DNA of 64,000 nucleotides from Rhodospirillales bacterium (GCA_020638365.1 JACKIQ010000005.1:70581-134580), one strand, 5' to 3'; positions 1-8,647 are shown, counted from the stretch's first letter. Notes: a model not told the origin generated them from the sequence alone. Made by a program: numbers and translations.

Positions 1-281
1 ATCAGCGCCCCCAGCGCAAAAAACCACAGGGACGAAGCCTTCAGAAGAATGCTGAGCGACATTCCGCTTATCAGCGGGCTGCGAAAGTCGAATCGGACCC
101 GGAAAATTTTTGAAAACAGGGTTTGAAAAAACAGGCAGCCGCCTAGCGACAACAGGATAACAGGCACTTCCGGCCCGAAATCGCTTCCCGCGGATTGCAG
201 GACAATAAGACTGGACAGAATAAGAATCTGGAAATGCCGCGGATCGCGGGCCATTTTTTCAAATAAACGGGAACCGGACAT
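1..281 (-). CDS. RnfD/NqrB-like membrane protein (partial)
   Basis: The gene starts at 281 on the minus strand and runs off the left edge, so only about 93 N-terminal residues are visible. The ATG at 281 has a good GAGG ribosome site just upstream. The protein has a soluble start containing a DPRHFQ motif followed by hydrophobic helices separated by a charged loop. That pattern is known from RnfD/NqrB-type electron transport subunits and their relatives. The family call is from memory of the motif and could be wrong because the flavin-binding part lies outside the window. Confidence 0.45.
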   Translation of the reverse strand, partial: MSGSRLFEKMARDPRHFQILILSSLIVLQSAGSDFGPEVPVILLSLGGCLFFQTLFSKIFRVRFDFRSPLISGMSLSILLKASSLWFFALGAL

Positions 282-401
282 TTTCGCCTCAAAAATACCT
301 TTCACTACTAACAATAGGACGTCGATAAAAAAGAAGTCCTTGGAAAAATTTTTAAAAAAATATCTCTGCGGCAAAACTTCGCGCAACCGCCCATACCGCG
401 C

Positions 402-1028
402 CTAATCTTCCGCGCCGCTGCGCCGCCCTTGTCCCTTGAGCGTATTGACTGCCGCCTCCGCCCGGCCCAGAGCCCTGTCAAGGGCGGCCATGGTTTTGGG
501 CAGGTCCGGGCTTTCATCCTCCGCCCAGACGCGCAGCACCTTGATATAAATTCCCGTCAGTCCGGCCACTTTCGCCGCGCCGGAAATCCCCGCAGTATCC
601 GCTCCGGCGGCTTCGAGCATCCAGCTCATCGACCGGCATACATGCGGCAGGGAAATAACAATCTGCTTGGGATCGAACCGGAAACTGCGCAAAACGGATT
701 TAACCCCGACCCGGTAAGCGTTGAGCGCCTCGAAACGGTCCATTAAAAGGTCGAACAGGCGCTCGCGCACGCTGCTCTCCTCATCGGGATCGACCGAAAC
801 GTGAGCAAGCACACTCTTGTCGATCATCCGGCCCAGAGCGCAGAGTATGTCGGCCCGGTCCTCGAAATGCTCCCTTAATTCTTCCAGAGACACCCCGGAA
901 CGGGCCGCAACGTCGCGCAGAGTAACGTCTTCCCACCCCTGTTCCACGGCCAGACTAAGGGCTGCTTCGATAGCCTGAACCCGGATATCGCGCGCTTCAT
1001 CCTTTTTTTTGCGGGTTTTTGCAGCCAC
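402..1028 (-). CDS. TetR-family transcriptional regulator
   Basis: A 208-residue protein with an N-terminal TetR-type helix-turn-helix (about residues 15-65, with the LRDVAARSGVSLEELREHF pattern) and an all-helical ligand-binding half ending in a short charged tail. The frame is open to an ATG at 1088, but I chose the GTG at 1028: it is preceded by AGGAAAGG at good spacing, and the added 20 residues would be an unusual hydrophobic leader for a DNA-binding protein. The C-terminal half recalls TetR/COQ9-like proteins of alphaproteobacteria, but no ligand can be named. It is divergent from the PfkB kinase gene, so it may regulate itself or that gene through the 90-base gap. Confidence 0.8.
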   Translation of the reverse strand: MAAKTRKKKDEARDIRVQAIEAALSLAVEQGWEDVTLRDVAARSGVSLEELREHFEDRADILCALGRMIDKSVLAHVSVDPDEESSVRERLFDLLMDRFEALNAYRVGVKSVLRSFRFDPKQIVISLPHVCRSMSWMLEAAGADTAGISGAAKVAGLTGIYIKVLRVWAEDESPDLPKTMAALDRALGRAEAAVNTLKGQGRRSGAED

Positions 1029-1118
1029 GGAATTGCCCTTTCCTTTGCTTTTCCTGTACAGAAGGAGGATAGAAAGATAAAACAACATTTTTCGCTAACG
1101 TACAAGGAACGGAATACT

Positions 1119-2114
1119 ATGTCAGAAGCTTCAATCGCCGTAGTCGCGGTCGGCAACGCCCTCGTGGATGTCCTCTCGAAGGTTGACGATGCCTTTCTCG
1201 ACGAACAATGCAAAAAATACGGCATGGAAAAGGGAGCCATGACCCTGATCGACGAACAGCGCGCAGTCGAGCTTTACACCCAGATGCCTGACAAATTAGA
1301 AGCCTCCGGCGGCTCGGCGGCCAACACCATGGCCGGATTTGCGTCTTTTGGCGGCGTAGGCGCCTTTGTAGGCAAGGTCGCAGATGATACCGTGGGCCAG
1401 ACCTTCAAGAACGATATGAACGGCATCGGCGTCAAATATAATACGCAGCCCCTCATCGCCGGTCCACCGACAGGACGATGCATGATTCTCGTTGCCCCCG
1501 ACGGCCACCGGACCATGAATACGTTTCTGGGCGCAAGCGTGGAGCTCAGCCCCAACGACATCGACCGGAACCTGATTTTCTCCTCGAAGATCACGTATCT
1601 GGAAGGGTATCTCTTCGACCGGGAACTGGCGAAACAGGCATTCATCACCGCCGCTGAATACGCGCATCAGGCCGGTCACCGCGTGGCCCTGACTCTCTCC
1701 GATCCGTTCTGCGTGGATCGGCATCGTCACGACTTCCTGACCCTTGTGGAACATCACGTGGATATCCTGTTCGCAAATGAAGAGGAAATCAAATCCCTCT
1801 ACATGCAGCAGGACTTTAAAGACGCAAAAAGCGCTGTCGACGACCACTGCGAAATCGCTGTCCTGACCCGCAGCGAACACGGGGCTGTCATTGTCTCCGA
1901 AGGCAAGGAAATCTCCGTCTCCGCTGCCCCGGTCAAAAAGGTCGTAGACACCACCGGCGCCGGCGACCAGTTCGCGGCAGGTTTTCTTTACGGCTTTACA
2001 CATGGGCGTTCGCTTGAGGAAAGTGGAAAGCTTGGCGCCCTTGCCGCAGCCGAAGTCATCAGCCATATCGGTCCTCGCCCGCTGATAAACCTGAAGAGCT
2101 TGCTGGCTGCATGA
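1119..2114 (+). CDS. PfkB-family kinase, probable adenosine kinase
   Basis: A 331-residue PfkB/ribokinase-fold sugar or nucleoside kinase, about the family's full length. The N-terminal substrate-binding signature GGSAANT lies near residue 65 and the catalytic anion-hole motif DTTGAGDQFAAGF near residue 277, with the Asp acting as base. The overall pattern matches the alphaproteobacterial proteins usually annotated as adenosine kinase, which phosphorylate adenosine to AMP with ATP. Substrate cannot be proven from sequence. The ATG has AAGGA upstream. The stop codon overlaps the start of the next gene (ATGA), so the two are probably translated together. Confidence 0.85.
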   Translation: MSEASIAVVAVGNALVDVLSKVDDAFLDEQCKKYGMEKGAMTLIDEQRAVELYTQMPDKLEASGGSAANTMAGFASFGGVGAFVGKVADDTVGQTFKNDMNGIGVKYNTQPLIAGPPTGRCMILVAPDGHRTMNTFLGASVELSPNDIDRNLIFSSKITYLEGYLFDRELAKQAFITAAEYAHQAGHRVALTLSDPFCVDRHRHDFLTLVEHHVDILFANEEEIKSLYMQQDFKDAKSAVDDHCEIAVLTRSEHGAVIVSEGKEISVSAAPVKKVVDTTGAGDQFAAGFLYGFTHGRSLEESGKLGALAAAEVISHIGPRPLINLKSLLAA

Positions 2115-2911
2115 ATATGAGTAAAAAAAAACCGGATCAGGAAGCCAAAAGCGTGGAAGAAACACCCGCGAGCCGCGCTTACTGTTCCGATATCCCGGCA
2201 AACGCCAGCGAAAAGATTGTCTCCTTCTACACGGAGGATGAAAATGCCCGGGAACAAGGCGGTACGATCCACTACGAACGCCGGGAATATCTTCTGGACG
2301 GCGAACTGGTCGGTTACCGCCAGTTCGACCACGAAGGCCGCTTGATTATCGAAACCCCGATGAAGGATATGCGCAAGCACGGGACGGAATATACCTGGTA
2401 CTGGTACGCACCCGACTGTTTAAGCCTGTCCGAACCCTATGAAAACGGTAAGGTTCACGGCACAGCCCGCCAATGGACGATCGGAGGCGAGTTGATGGGC
2501 AGCTATACGCTTGAGCACGGAACCGGCTACGATGTCTGGCGTATTCAAGACGAGGAAGACGGCCTCATTTACGTCTCGGAAATTCACGCGTTGCAGGACG
2601 GAAAACTCCACGGTTTTCAATATTGGCTGAACAGGGATCAGAAAACGATTGTCGGCGAACGTCACTGGAATGAAGGGTTCCTGCATGGGATCGAACGCCA
2701 CTGGACCGACGACGGCCAGATGGCCGATGGCTACCCCAAATTCTATATTGACGACCGCGAAGTCCCGAAAAACCTCTACATGGAGGAACAGCGCAGGGAT
2801 GAGTCTCTTCCACGATACGACAAAAAAGACGACATAAATGCACGCCATTTCCCGGAAAGCCTCCTGGCACGCCCGGTCGCCTTGGAATACAGCAAAAAAC
2901 TAAATAGTTAG
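2111..2911 (+). CDS. MORN-repeat (YwqK-like) protein
   Basis: A 266-residue soluble protein with no signal peptide. Several degenerate MORN_2-type repeats of the form 'Y.NGK.HG...W...G' are visible, for example around residues 113-122 (YENGKVHGT), 155-165 (LQDGKLHGF) and 181-190 (WNEGFLHGI). Such repeats form beta hairpins and are found in YwqK-family antitoxin-like proteins and in membrane- or protein-binding scaffolds. No enzyme motif is visible. It overlaps the kinase gene by four bases; an in-frame ATG at 2117 is an alternative start. Function is unknown. Confidence 0.75.
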   Translation: MNMSKKKPDQEAKSVEETPASRAYCSDIPANASEKIVSFYTEDENAREQGGTIHYERREYLLDGELVGYRQFDHEGRLIIETPMKDMRKHGTEYTWYWYAPDCLSLSEPYENGKVHGTARQWTIGGELMGSYTLEHGTGYDVWRIQDEEDGLIYVSEIHALQDGKLHGFQYWLNRDQKTIVGERHWNEGFLHGIERHWTDDGQMADGYPKFYIDDREVPKNLYMEEQRRDESLPRYDKKDDINARHFPESLLARPVALEYSKKLNS

Positions 2912-2930
2912 AAAACGAAACGCCCAGAAA

Positions 2931-4268
2931 TCAAGCAATACCGTATGTGCTTGTGGAAACAGCGGGCGCCGCGTTATCGAACTGGCGGTCCAGACCTGGC
3001 CCCATGCCTTCGTTGAGCGCAATTCTCTGTAACGCAAGATCGTTATCGGCATGGCTGGCAAAAAATGCCGGAGCGCTGACCCCGCCTATTCGCTGGCTGG
3101 CCCCGCCCTCATCCCTCAGGGCGACCTCGACCTTCCCGCCATCGATCTCGCTGACATCCATCCCTGCGTAAGCGCTGGGCGTGGGTACAAAACCCGGACT
3201 CTCAAGCGCGGCCGTCTCGACTGGCTTGTTGTCCGCCTCGTTTGAAGCAAGCTGGGTTTCAGACTCCCCGGCATGCTCGGGTTCAAGCGCACCGTGATGG
3301 TGAGGTCCATGTTCTCTCTCCAACTCGCGCTCAATGCGACGGTCCGTAATCTGACGCTGAACCGCCCCTGAAAACGCCTCGATCGATTCCTTGACGTGCG
3401 GATTGGAATTCCCGTCAAACGCACCGTCGGCCAGAAGTTTCTTGATATGGCCGTTAAACTCCTCCGGCCGATCATTAAGCATCGTCGTCGCATCGGCAAC
3501 CGAAATGCCCTGATCCGCCGCGACCTTGTTAATCATTTCACCCCGGAACGTGCGCGCCGCATTGATATGGTCGATAGTCGCCGGTCCGCTTTTATCAATC
3601 AAGATCGCCGTAGCGTGTTCGGGATCATCCGCAGCGCCAAGAGCGCGGATATCAATCATGGCCTGAGCCATATCATCTAGCCCGTTCGCCCGCGCCCAGT
3701 TGATCGCGGCCTGATCTGCCCCGGCTTCACGGCCAAGGGTAGCGACAAGAATCTGATCGTGAGTCATTCCGGTCGTATTTATGGGCGGCTGGTTGCAATG
3801 CGTTCCTTCATGAATACCGATAATACGGTCCCAGTGATCGTCCCAGCCGGGTATCTCGCGAATACGCTCCAGATCCTGCCGCGCTAAAAGTGGTAAAATC
3901 TCGTTCTTATGATTAAGGCTGCTGCCCTGCTCGTTAACAACACAGATCGGAATAGGCGAAGCGGTAGACCCGGCTGGCGGCTTGATTTCTGTAGGAACGG
4001 CGAACGGTCCGGAAGTAAGAGACAGAACAACGGCAGTTCGAAGGTCAGCCGCCGTCAAGCCATTCGTAATACCGGGCATTTGCTCTTCAAGCATCTCGCG
4101 AACCTTAACCAGATCATCGGGATGAACATTCCCCGTCTTGTCGAAATGCTCCCGGTTGAACTCATCCGGATCAAGGAATATGACAGGCCGCCCTGACGTC
4201 TCGCGAACACCGTCCTTGTAGTCGTCTATAAACAGACTTTCCAGATCTGCAAAAAACCCTCTTCCCAT
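2931..4268 (-). CDS. Putative HExxH metallopeptidase, unknown family
   Basis: A 445-residue protein without a signal peptide or membrane segment. A zinc-peptidase-like HEGTH motif lies near residue 153, followed about 30 residues later by GREAGAD, whose Glu could be the third ligand of a gluzincin-type site. The last 130 residues are rich in His, Glu, Ala and Pro (HGPHHHG...EPEHAGE) and look disordered. The ATG at 4268 has AGGG upstream at good distance. It faces the preceding gene tail to tail with a 20-base gap. I do not recognise the family. A secreted-effector or self-processing role is conceivable but is inference only. Confidence 0.6.
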   Translation of the reverse strand: MGRGFFADLESLFIDDYKDGVRETSGRPVIFLDPDEFNREHFDKTGNVHPDDLVKVREMLEEQMPGITNGLTAADLRTAVVLSLTSGPFAVPTEIKPPAGSTASPIPICVVNEQGSSLNHKNEILPLLARQDLERIREIPGWDDHWDRIIGIHEGTHCNQPPINTTGMTHDQILVATLGREAGADQAAINWARANGLDDMAQAMIDIRALGAADDPEHATAILIDKSGPATIDHINAARTFRGEMINKVAADQGISVADATTMLNDRPEEFNGHIKKLLADGAFDGNSNPHVKESIEAFSGAVQRQITDRRIERELEREHGPHHHGALEPEHAGESETQLASNEADNKPVETAALESPGFVPTPSAYAGMDVSEIDGGKVEVALRDEGGASQRIGGVSAPAFFASHADNDLALQRIALNEGMGPGLDRQFDNAAPAVSTSTYGIA

Positions 4269-4327
4269 AATCGCTTACCCTGCTGTCCTTATTTTATACA
4301 TAAAAAGAAACACACCGTATTATAAAA

Positions 4328-4753
4328 CTACATCTCCGGCTCTGGCGGGGGCTCCGCTGGCTCATCTTCTTCGGCATGCCTTTTTGCGAAGGGAACAACA
4401 AGCTGCTCCTGAATGAAAAGACCGCCCTCTTCCCCCGGATCGCGCGAAATAATAAACCCGGAACTGCCCTCAACAGGTTCGACCTTAAGCGATGTGTCCT
4501 CCAAAGCACCCTCGCCTCCAGCCTGAGGTTCATAGTTAAGGTTGCCTCCCGTAGGAGTAACTTTTTGCCGGGGAATACGCAAACCGCCCTCGTCTCCGGG
4601 TTCGCGTTCTATCGTGAAAGCCCCGCCATCCTGCTCGGTCACGCTTATAGTTGAACCGTCACGCGTGTCAGCCTGCTGATCGGCGGACGCACATCCTGCC
4701 GTCGCTAGAATTGTCGCCAGAGCCACCCCCGCAAGTGTCGTCTTCTTCTCCAT
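4328..4753 (-). CDS. Lipoprotein with three internal repeats
   Basis: A 141-residue protein with a lysine-rich N terminus, a hydrophobic stretch and a lipobox-like ATAGC cysteine near residue 21, so probably an outer- or inner-membrane lipoprotein. I took the ATG at 4753 because it gives a normal signal peptide and has AGAG upstream; the longer frame from 4783 adds ten residues. The mature part holds three copies of an approximately 21-residue unit with the pattern 'G(D/G/E)EGxL...V.P' separated by 20-25 residues, then an acidic proline-rich tail. Function is unknown. Confidence 0.65.
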   Translation of the reverse strand: MEKKTTLAGVALATILATAGCASADQQADTRDGSTISVTEQDGGAFTIEREPGDEGGLRIPRQKVTPTGGNLNYEPQAGGEGALEDTSLKVEPVEGSSGFIISRDPGEEGGLFIQEQLVVPFAKRHAEEDEPAEPPPEPEM

Positions 4754-4984
4754 AACACTCTCTTTCTTATAAATTCCCACCATTATAAGCTCTAAAAGGA
4801 AAATATGGCAAAGAAAACTTACCCTTCCCCGATAAATGAGAATATGAAGGCTTTCCTAAGGAATGAAATCCTTAACAGGAACACAGGCCAGACCGCAAAC
4901 GCATAGGTTAAAAACGTCTGCGCGGTTCGAGAATCGGGATTGCACCCTCTTAAAAAATCTGCACAGACGCACACCGCCCGGCAC

Positions 4985-5018
4985 AAAAAAAGAGACCCCG
5001 GCGATAAACACTGGGGCC
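4985..5018 (-). terminator. Rho-independent terminator
   Basis: On the minus strand a GGCCCC/GGGGTC stem (5013-5018 with 4994-4999) is followed by TCTCTTTTTTT. It lies downstream of the small membrane ORF at 5081-5218 and would end that transcript. Confidence 0.75.
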
Positions 5019-5037
5019 TTTGAGGTTGGGGTGATAA

Positions 5038-5068
5038 GCTAACGAAACTACCAGATAATTTCGTTAGC
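5038..5068. repeat. Perfect 10-bp inverted repeat
   Basis: GCTAACGAAA at 5038-5047 and TTTCGTTAGC at 5059-5068 are exact inverted copies with an 11-base loop. It sits between the stop of the small ORF (5081) and the terminator (5018), with no T-run of its own. It may stabilise the 3' end of the short mRNA or bind a regulator. Confidence 0.7.
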
Positions 5069-5080
5069 AGCGGGTTGACC

Positions 5081-5218
5081 TTATCTACCGTATCCGGACC
5101 CCCTTTGTCCATTGTTATTTTTACGGACCCGGACTGGAATTCTTTGTTTTTTGCGTGCAATAACAACCTGCGCGAACAGGGCGACAGAAGTAGCCAGTAC
5201 TGCGGTTGCGATGAACAT
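5081..5218 (-). CDS. Small single-pass membrane protein (45 aa)
   Basis: A short ORF, ATG at 5218 and TAA at 5081-5083. Its first 21 residues form a hydrophobic helix (MFIATAVLATSVALFAQVVI) followed by a strongly basic tail with several Arg and Lys residues and a GQRGSGYGR end. A GAAAGG ribosome site lies at good spacing upstream, and a hairpin plus terminator lie downstream, so the unit looks like a complete short transcript. An N-in/C-out or N-out/C-in single-span peptide is likely. The positive tail suggests the C terminus stays in the cytoplasm. Function unknown. Confidence 0.55.
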   Translation of the reverse strand: MFIATAVLATSVALFAQVVIARKKQRIPVRVRKNNNGQRGSGYGR

Positions 5219-5378
5219 TTAAAACCCTTTCGAAACGGCCCCTTTAACGGAGCGCTCATTCTTGTTGTCACTAAAGGCAGTGTATCAGCAACGCTTTGCG
5301 CCTGTCAAAATTTTAAATGATTTTTAGGAAAGATTTTTAACTTGACAAAAAAGCCTGACAAACCAGCAAATCAGCGCG

Positions 5379-6296
5379 TCATCCACCCAAAAGCGCATAA
5401 AAAGCTGCCGCTGCCGCATTGGAAACATTAAGGCTTTTGATCGGCCCCGGCGCCGGCAGGCGTGCCAAAACATCGCAGTTTTCGCGGATTAGACGCCTAA
5501 TTCCCTCGCCCTCGGACCCCAAAACCAGAACGACCTTCTCCGATTCGACTTCCTTGGCTGGCGGAGCCAGCAAAGCCGGCCCTGTAACAGTCTTCTGGCG
5601 CTTGACAGGACGCACCTCTCCGAGTGTCTGTTCGCCCCGCTCATCCAGACCGATCACGGTAAACCCTGATTCCTTAAGGTCCTCCAGCGCACGGGACAGA
5701 TTCGTAGCATAAGCCACCCTCACATGTTCCACAGCCCCGCAAGCCGTCTTTGCCACGACCCCGTCCAGTTCCGGCGCGTGCTTCTTCTGCTGAATCAGCC
5801 CGTTCAGGCCGAATACGCAGGCACTGCGGAGAATCGCCCCCACATTGTGCGGATCCGTGACCTGGTCCAGCATGGCCAGAACGGTGCGCGGGCGCCCGTT
5901 CGCGGCGACGATCAGGTCCGAAAGATCGCACTCTTCCAGCGGCTGCGCAGCCAGCGCCACCCCCTGATGAACCGCCCCCTGCGGCAGGAGTTTCTCAAGC
6001 CTGCCCTTTTCGATCTCCTCCGGCTCCGGCCGGCGCAGGCCCTTGCCCCGCGCTTCCTGCAGGGTCTCCTCGAATCCCTTGATCGCCTGATCGGTCAGGT
6101 AAAGCGCTTCAATCACCCGCTCCGGGTTCAACCACGCTTCGCGCACGGCATGAAACCCGTACAGCGTCGGACGCTTATAGGCCTTCTGCGGTCCGTGCGA
6201 ATGTGATGAAGACGGATTCGCAGACTTATGCGAATGCGGCTTATGCGACCGTACTTTCGGTCCCTTCTTCGGTCCTTTGTGCGGACGGTGCTTCAT
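5379..6296 (-). CDS. rlmB: 23S rRNA (guanosine-2'-O-)-methyltransferase RlmB
   Basis: A 305-residue SpoU/TrmH-type methyltransferase that would 2'-O-methylate G2251 of 23S rRNA using S-adenosylmethionine. The first 40 residues are a Lys/His/Pro-rich basic extension. A substrate-binding domain follows (LYGFHAVREAW near 46), then the knotted SPOUT domain with NVGAILRSA (near 153), LGSEGEGI (near 259) and LNVSNAAAAAFYAL near the C terminus. All three SpoU motifs are intact. It begins three bases after the stop of the upstream lipoprotein gene, so the two probably form an operon. A tRNA-Tyr gene lies close by, as is common in alphaproteobacteria. Confidence 0.9.
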   Translation of the reverse strand: MKHRPHKGPKKGPKVRSHKPHSHKSANPSSSHSHGPQKAYKRPTLYGFHAVREAWLNPERVIEALYLTDQAIKGFEETLQEARGKGLRRPEPEEIEKGRLEKLLPQGAVHQGVALAAQPLEECDLSDLIVAANGRPRTVLAMLDQVTDPHNVGAILRSACVFGLNGLIQQKKHAPELDGVVAKTACGAVEHVRVAYATNLSRALEDLKESGFTVIGLDERGEQTLGEVRPVKRQKTVTGPALLAPPAKEVESEKVVLVLGSEGEGIRRLIRENCDVLARLPAPGPIKSLNVSNAAAAAFYALLGG

Positions 6297-6299
6297 ACG

Positions 6300-7160
6300 C
6301 TATTGCCTTTTCATGGTCATCTTAAACGCACCGCCGGGCTGCAGATAAGCAACCAAAGGAGCCTGATCATCCCGAAGCTCAAACGTGTAAACCGCACCGC
6401 TCATAGTCAGAGTGAACGTATTGCCGTCCTGCCTCCACACATTGACCTTGTTATAATCGTAATTCTTCGGCTCCGACCAGTTATAACCGGCGATGCCGTC
6501 CGCGCGGAAATGCATATAGGCCCCGTGCCGCCACAAGCGGATAATATCATTATCCTCTACGTTGACGACGGGAACGATAACGCCGTGCCAATAGCTGTCG
6601 ACAAGCGAGCCCTTGGAGCTTGGGCTTGAAGATGGCGCTGTTTGTGGCTTCTCCACAACCGTATCAGACGCGGCAGCTACAGGAGATGAAGAAGGTCGAA
6701 CAGGTATATTGCTGAAGGTCACGGGCTTCGATCCAATCCGAATACCGCGAAGATCCCAAATAACAAAAGTTCCCACGATGCTTCGCACCTGCGTGCTGTA
6801 TGTCGGTAGGTTTTGAGCAACGAAATACTCCGTATAAGGCTGCCCTGCGACCATCACTTTCCCGCCAACGGAACCGTCCTTCGTCTGCATCCGGTACTCC
6901 TTGCCGGTCTGATCCTGAATTGTGGGGTACGCAATACCGGCCTTTTTATCCTGATACAGGCTGGTCATTTCAAATTCGCATTCCGCCGTCCGGTCCGGGG
7001 CAATCGAACACCACTTAGCCGTCACAACAAAATCATCAACGCGAACGCTGTTCGCCTGGGTGTTCGGTAAAAAATTCTGCAATTGCGGTACAGAATTTGT
7101 TGTCTGACACCCAAACAGGAACAATGAAGAAAGCAGCATAAATGGTTGATGAAATTTCAT
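6300..7160 (-). CDS. Lipoprotein of unknown function
   Basis: A 286-residue protein beginning MKFHQPFMLLSSLFLFGCQT, a short signal peptide with an LFGC lipobox, so the mature protein is lipid-anchored at about residue 18. The start at 7160 is preferred over 7181 because it gives the compact signal peptide. The middle (about residues 35-150) is beta-rich. After a Ser/Pro-rich linker near 165-185, a C-terminal domain of roughly 90 residues contains a WHG...W..G repeat-like pattern that resembles small beta-sandwich or lipocalin-like domains. Function unknown. It is directly upstream of rlmB in the same direction. Confidence 0.7.
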   Translation of the reverse strand: MKFHQPFMLLSSLFLFGCQTTNSVPQLQNFLPNTQANSVRVDDFVVTAKWCSIAPDRTAECEFEMTSLYQDKKAGIAYPTIQDQTGKEYRMQTKDGSVGGKVMVAGQPYTEYFVAQNLPTYSTQVRSIVGTFVIWDLRGIRIGSKPVTFSNIPVRPSSSPVAAASDTVVEKPQTAPSSSPSSKGSLVDSYWHGVIVPVVNVEDNDIIRLWRHGAYMHFRADGIAGYNWSEPKNYDYNKVNVWRQDGNTFTLTMSGAVYTFELRDDQAPLVAYLQPGGAFKMTMKRQ

Positions 7161-7314
7161 GGTCAAAAACCCCGTAATCACAATTTAATAAGAAAAGACG
7201 CCCCAGACTATCGGGGCTTGACCCAGCCCTGTCAATCTTTCTATTGCCATAAGCAGCAATCCGGCCAAAAGGCAGGTTTTAACGGTCATTTTTGCTGAAA
7301 TGGCATTTGTACAC

Positions 7315-7343
7315 TTGACATCAAAAGCAAAATCTCTTTTGTT
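7315..7343 (+). promoter_or_regulatory. Probable promoter of tRNA-Tyr
   Basis: A consensus TTGACA at 7315-7320 is followed after 17 bases by a weak -10 (TTTGTT, 7338-7343). It lies about 50 bases before the tRNA. The -10 match is poor, so placement is tentative. Confidence 0.4.
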
Positions 7344-7395
7344 CTGTGTTCACAAATTCAACGGGCAGGCTTCTGACGCCTCCTGTTTCAAGAGT

Positions 7396-7481
7396 GGAGG
7401 GGTGGCCGAGTGGCTAAAGGCAGCAGACTGTAAATCTGCCCTCTTCGGAGTACGTAGGTTCGAATCCTACCCCCTCCACCA
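7396..7481 (+). tRNA. tRNA-Tyr (anticodon GTA)
   Basis: An 86-nt class II tRNA with GGAGGGG/CCCCTCC acceptor stem, a long variable arm, TTCGAAT T-loop and encoded CCA end. The anticodon loop ACTGTAAAT gives GTA, hence tyrosine. It folds as a normal tRNA. Confidence 0.96.
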
Positions 7482-7593
7482 TGTTTTTCTATCCCTAATG
7501 CTCCGCACCCGCTTCCGGACTCTTAACCCTTTGACCTCGGGACTGCGGTGCCGGGCTTTTGGCCGACCTCCGCATCTCCGTCCATAAATAACC

Positions 7594-8592
7594 TCAGTAC
7601 CCCATGATTAGCGGATGCGCTTCAAAAGACATGCCCGTAACCCGGTAAAGCGAATGCAGCCGCTCCATGAGCGATTGCGAATGCGCGGCGATAATTTCGG
7701 GATCGCCGTTTCTGTGCCCCTGATGCCAGTTGATCACCGCCGCATCGTGTGAAATCTGCGTAATGGTCAGCAAATCCCGGTCGATTTTCGCGCCGCTCCG
7801 CTTCTCGTATTCGTCAATCGCGTAATCCAGCCCCGCATCGGGAATCATCGCGAAATCATAAAGGGCGTTCGCCCCCTGCCCGGCATAGCCCATATCGAAC
7901 AACCCAGTGATCTCGTCATCGTCGTTCACCCTGAAATTCCAGGGATGAAAATCGCCGTGATTAACTCCGGGAACGATATGCTCCCGCAGATAGCGGTCGC
8001 ACCGGGCCAGGGCTTCGTTAACGTCCTGATCGAATCCCGAAACGGGCATAACCCGCGCCCCGTAGTCGATTTCCTTTTGCTGCGGAACGACATCCGCGAG
8101 TAAAGCCTTGCCCTGCTCGTGAAAACTGGCCAGAACAGCGCCGACATTCCGGAAATGACGCTCGATAGCCCTTTTATCCGCGCCGGCCACAAAGCTCTCC
8201 CAATGGATCTCCTCGTCTTCGCATTTATCCATCCGGTAGAGCGCAAAAGCATGGTCGCTCTGAGGCAACTCCGCCTCCCCATGGACATCGGGCGTGCGCG
8301 CGGTCGCAAAAACCCGGCCCTGTAATCTTTTGAGGACACCGACCTCATCCGTATAGACCGCTCGGGCCTTTTGCATGCCTTGCTCGCTCTCCGGCCTGAG
8401 CATGATCTTGCTGACCGTGCCGTCATGATGATCGACCACAAGCCCGAACGACCCGAGGGCGACAACTTCGGAACCGGATACGTATTCGGGAATCTCGCCT
8501 TCAAGAAGTGAAAACTTTTTCTCGACATGACGCTCCCACTGCGCGTCACGACCGTCTTCACCCTGCCCCGCATGTCTGAAAGAGTTTTTCAT
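7594..8592 (-). CDS. APH-family phosphotransferase/kinase-like protein
   Basis: A 332-residue protein of the aminoglycoside phosphotransferase / choline kinase fold. The catalytic loop HGDFHPWN is near residue 219 and the metal-binding LFDMGYAG near 237 (the DFG/DxD position carries DMG). A glycine-containing nucleotide loop (ALGSFGLV) and a lysine in SKIML occur in the N lobe near 46 and 61. Members phosphorylate small molecules such as antibiotics, choline, homoserine or sugars. The substrate cannot be named here, and the gene is alone on its strand, so resistance should not be inferred. Confidence 0.75.
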   Translation of the reverse strand: MKNSFRHAGQGEDGRDAQWERHVEKKFSLLEGEIPEYVSGSEVVALGSFGLVVDHHDGTVSKIMLRPESEQGMQKARAVYTDEVGVLKRLQGRVFATARTPDVHGEAELPQSDHAFALYRMDKCEDEEIHWESFVAGADKRAIERHFRNVGAVLASFHEQGKALLADVVPQQKEIDYGARVMPVSGFDQDVNEALARCDRYLREHIVPGVNHGDFHPWNFRVNDDDEITGLFDMGYAGQGANALYDFAMIPDAGLDYAIDEYEKRSGAKIDRDLLTITQISHDAAVINWHQGHRNGDPEIIAAHSQSLMERLHSLYRVTGMSFEAHPLIMGY

Positions 8593-8647
8593 CTTTTCTT
8601 TTTGTATATGCTATTTCAATCTTGAAGCCCATTATAGGGACAGGCGC

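Noticed and set aside
308..517. 69-codon minus ORF beside the TetR gene
   Set aside because: Shadow of the TetR 3' end in another frame, no ribosome site.
1296..2201. 301-codon minus-strand ORF under the PfkB kinase
   Set aside because: The plus frame carries intact PfkB motifs; this frame has none.
4819..5271. 150-codon ORF in the 4.8-5.3 kb gap
   Set aside because: It has many rare features and no domain; the smaller ORF at 5081-5218 in another frame has ribosome site and terminator.
7191..7217. GCCCC/GGGGC hairpin upstream of the 6300 lipoprotein
   Set aside because: Only five pairs and a broken T-run on the minus strand; not supported as a terminator or switch.
7594..8592. Antibiotic-resistance gene
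   Set aside because: APH fold alone does not show drug specificity, and no resistance context is present.
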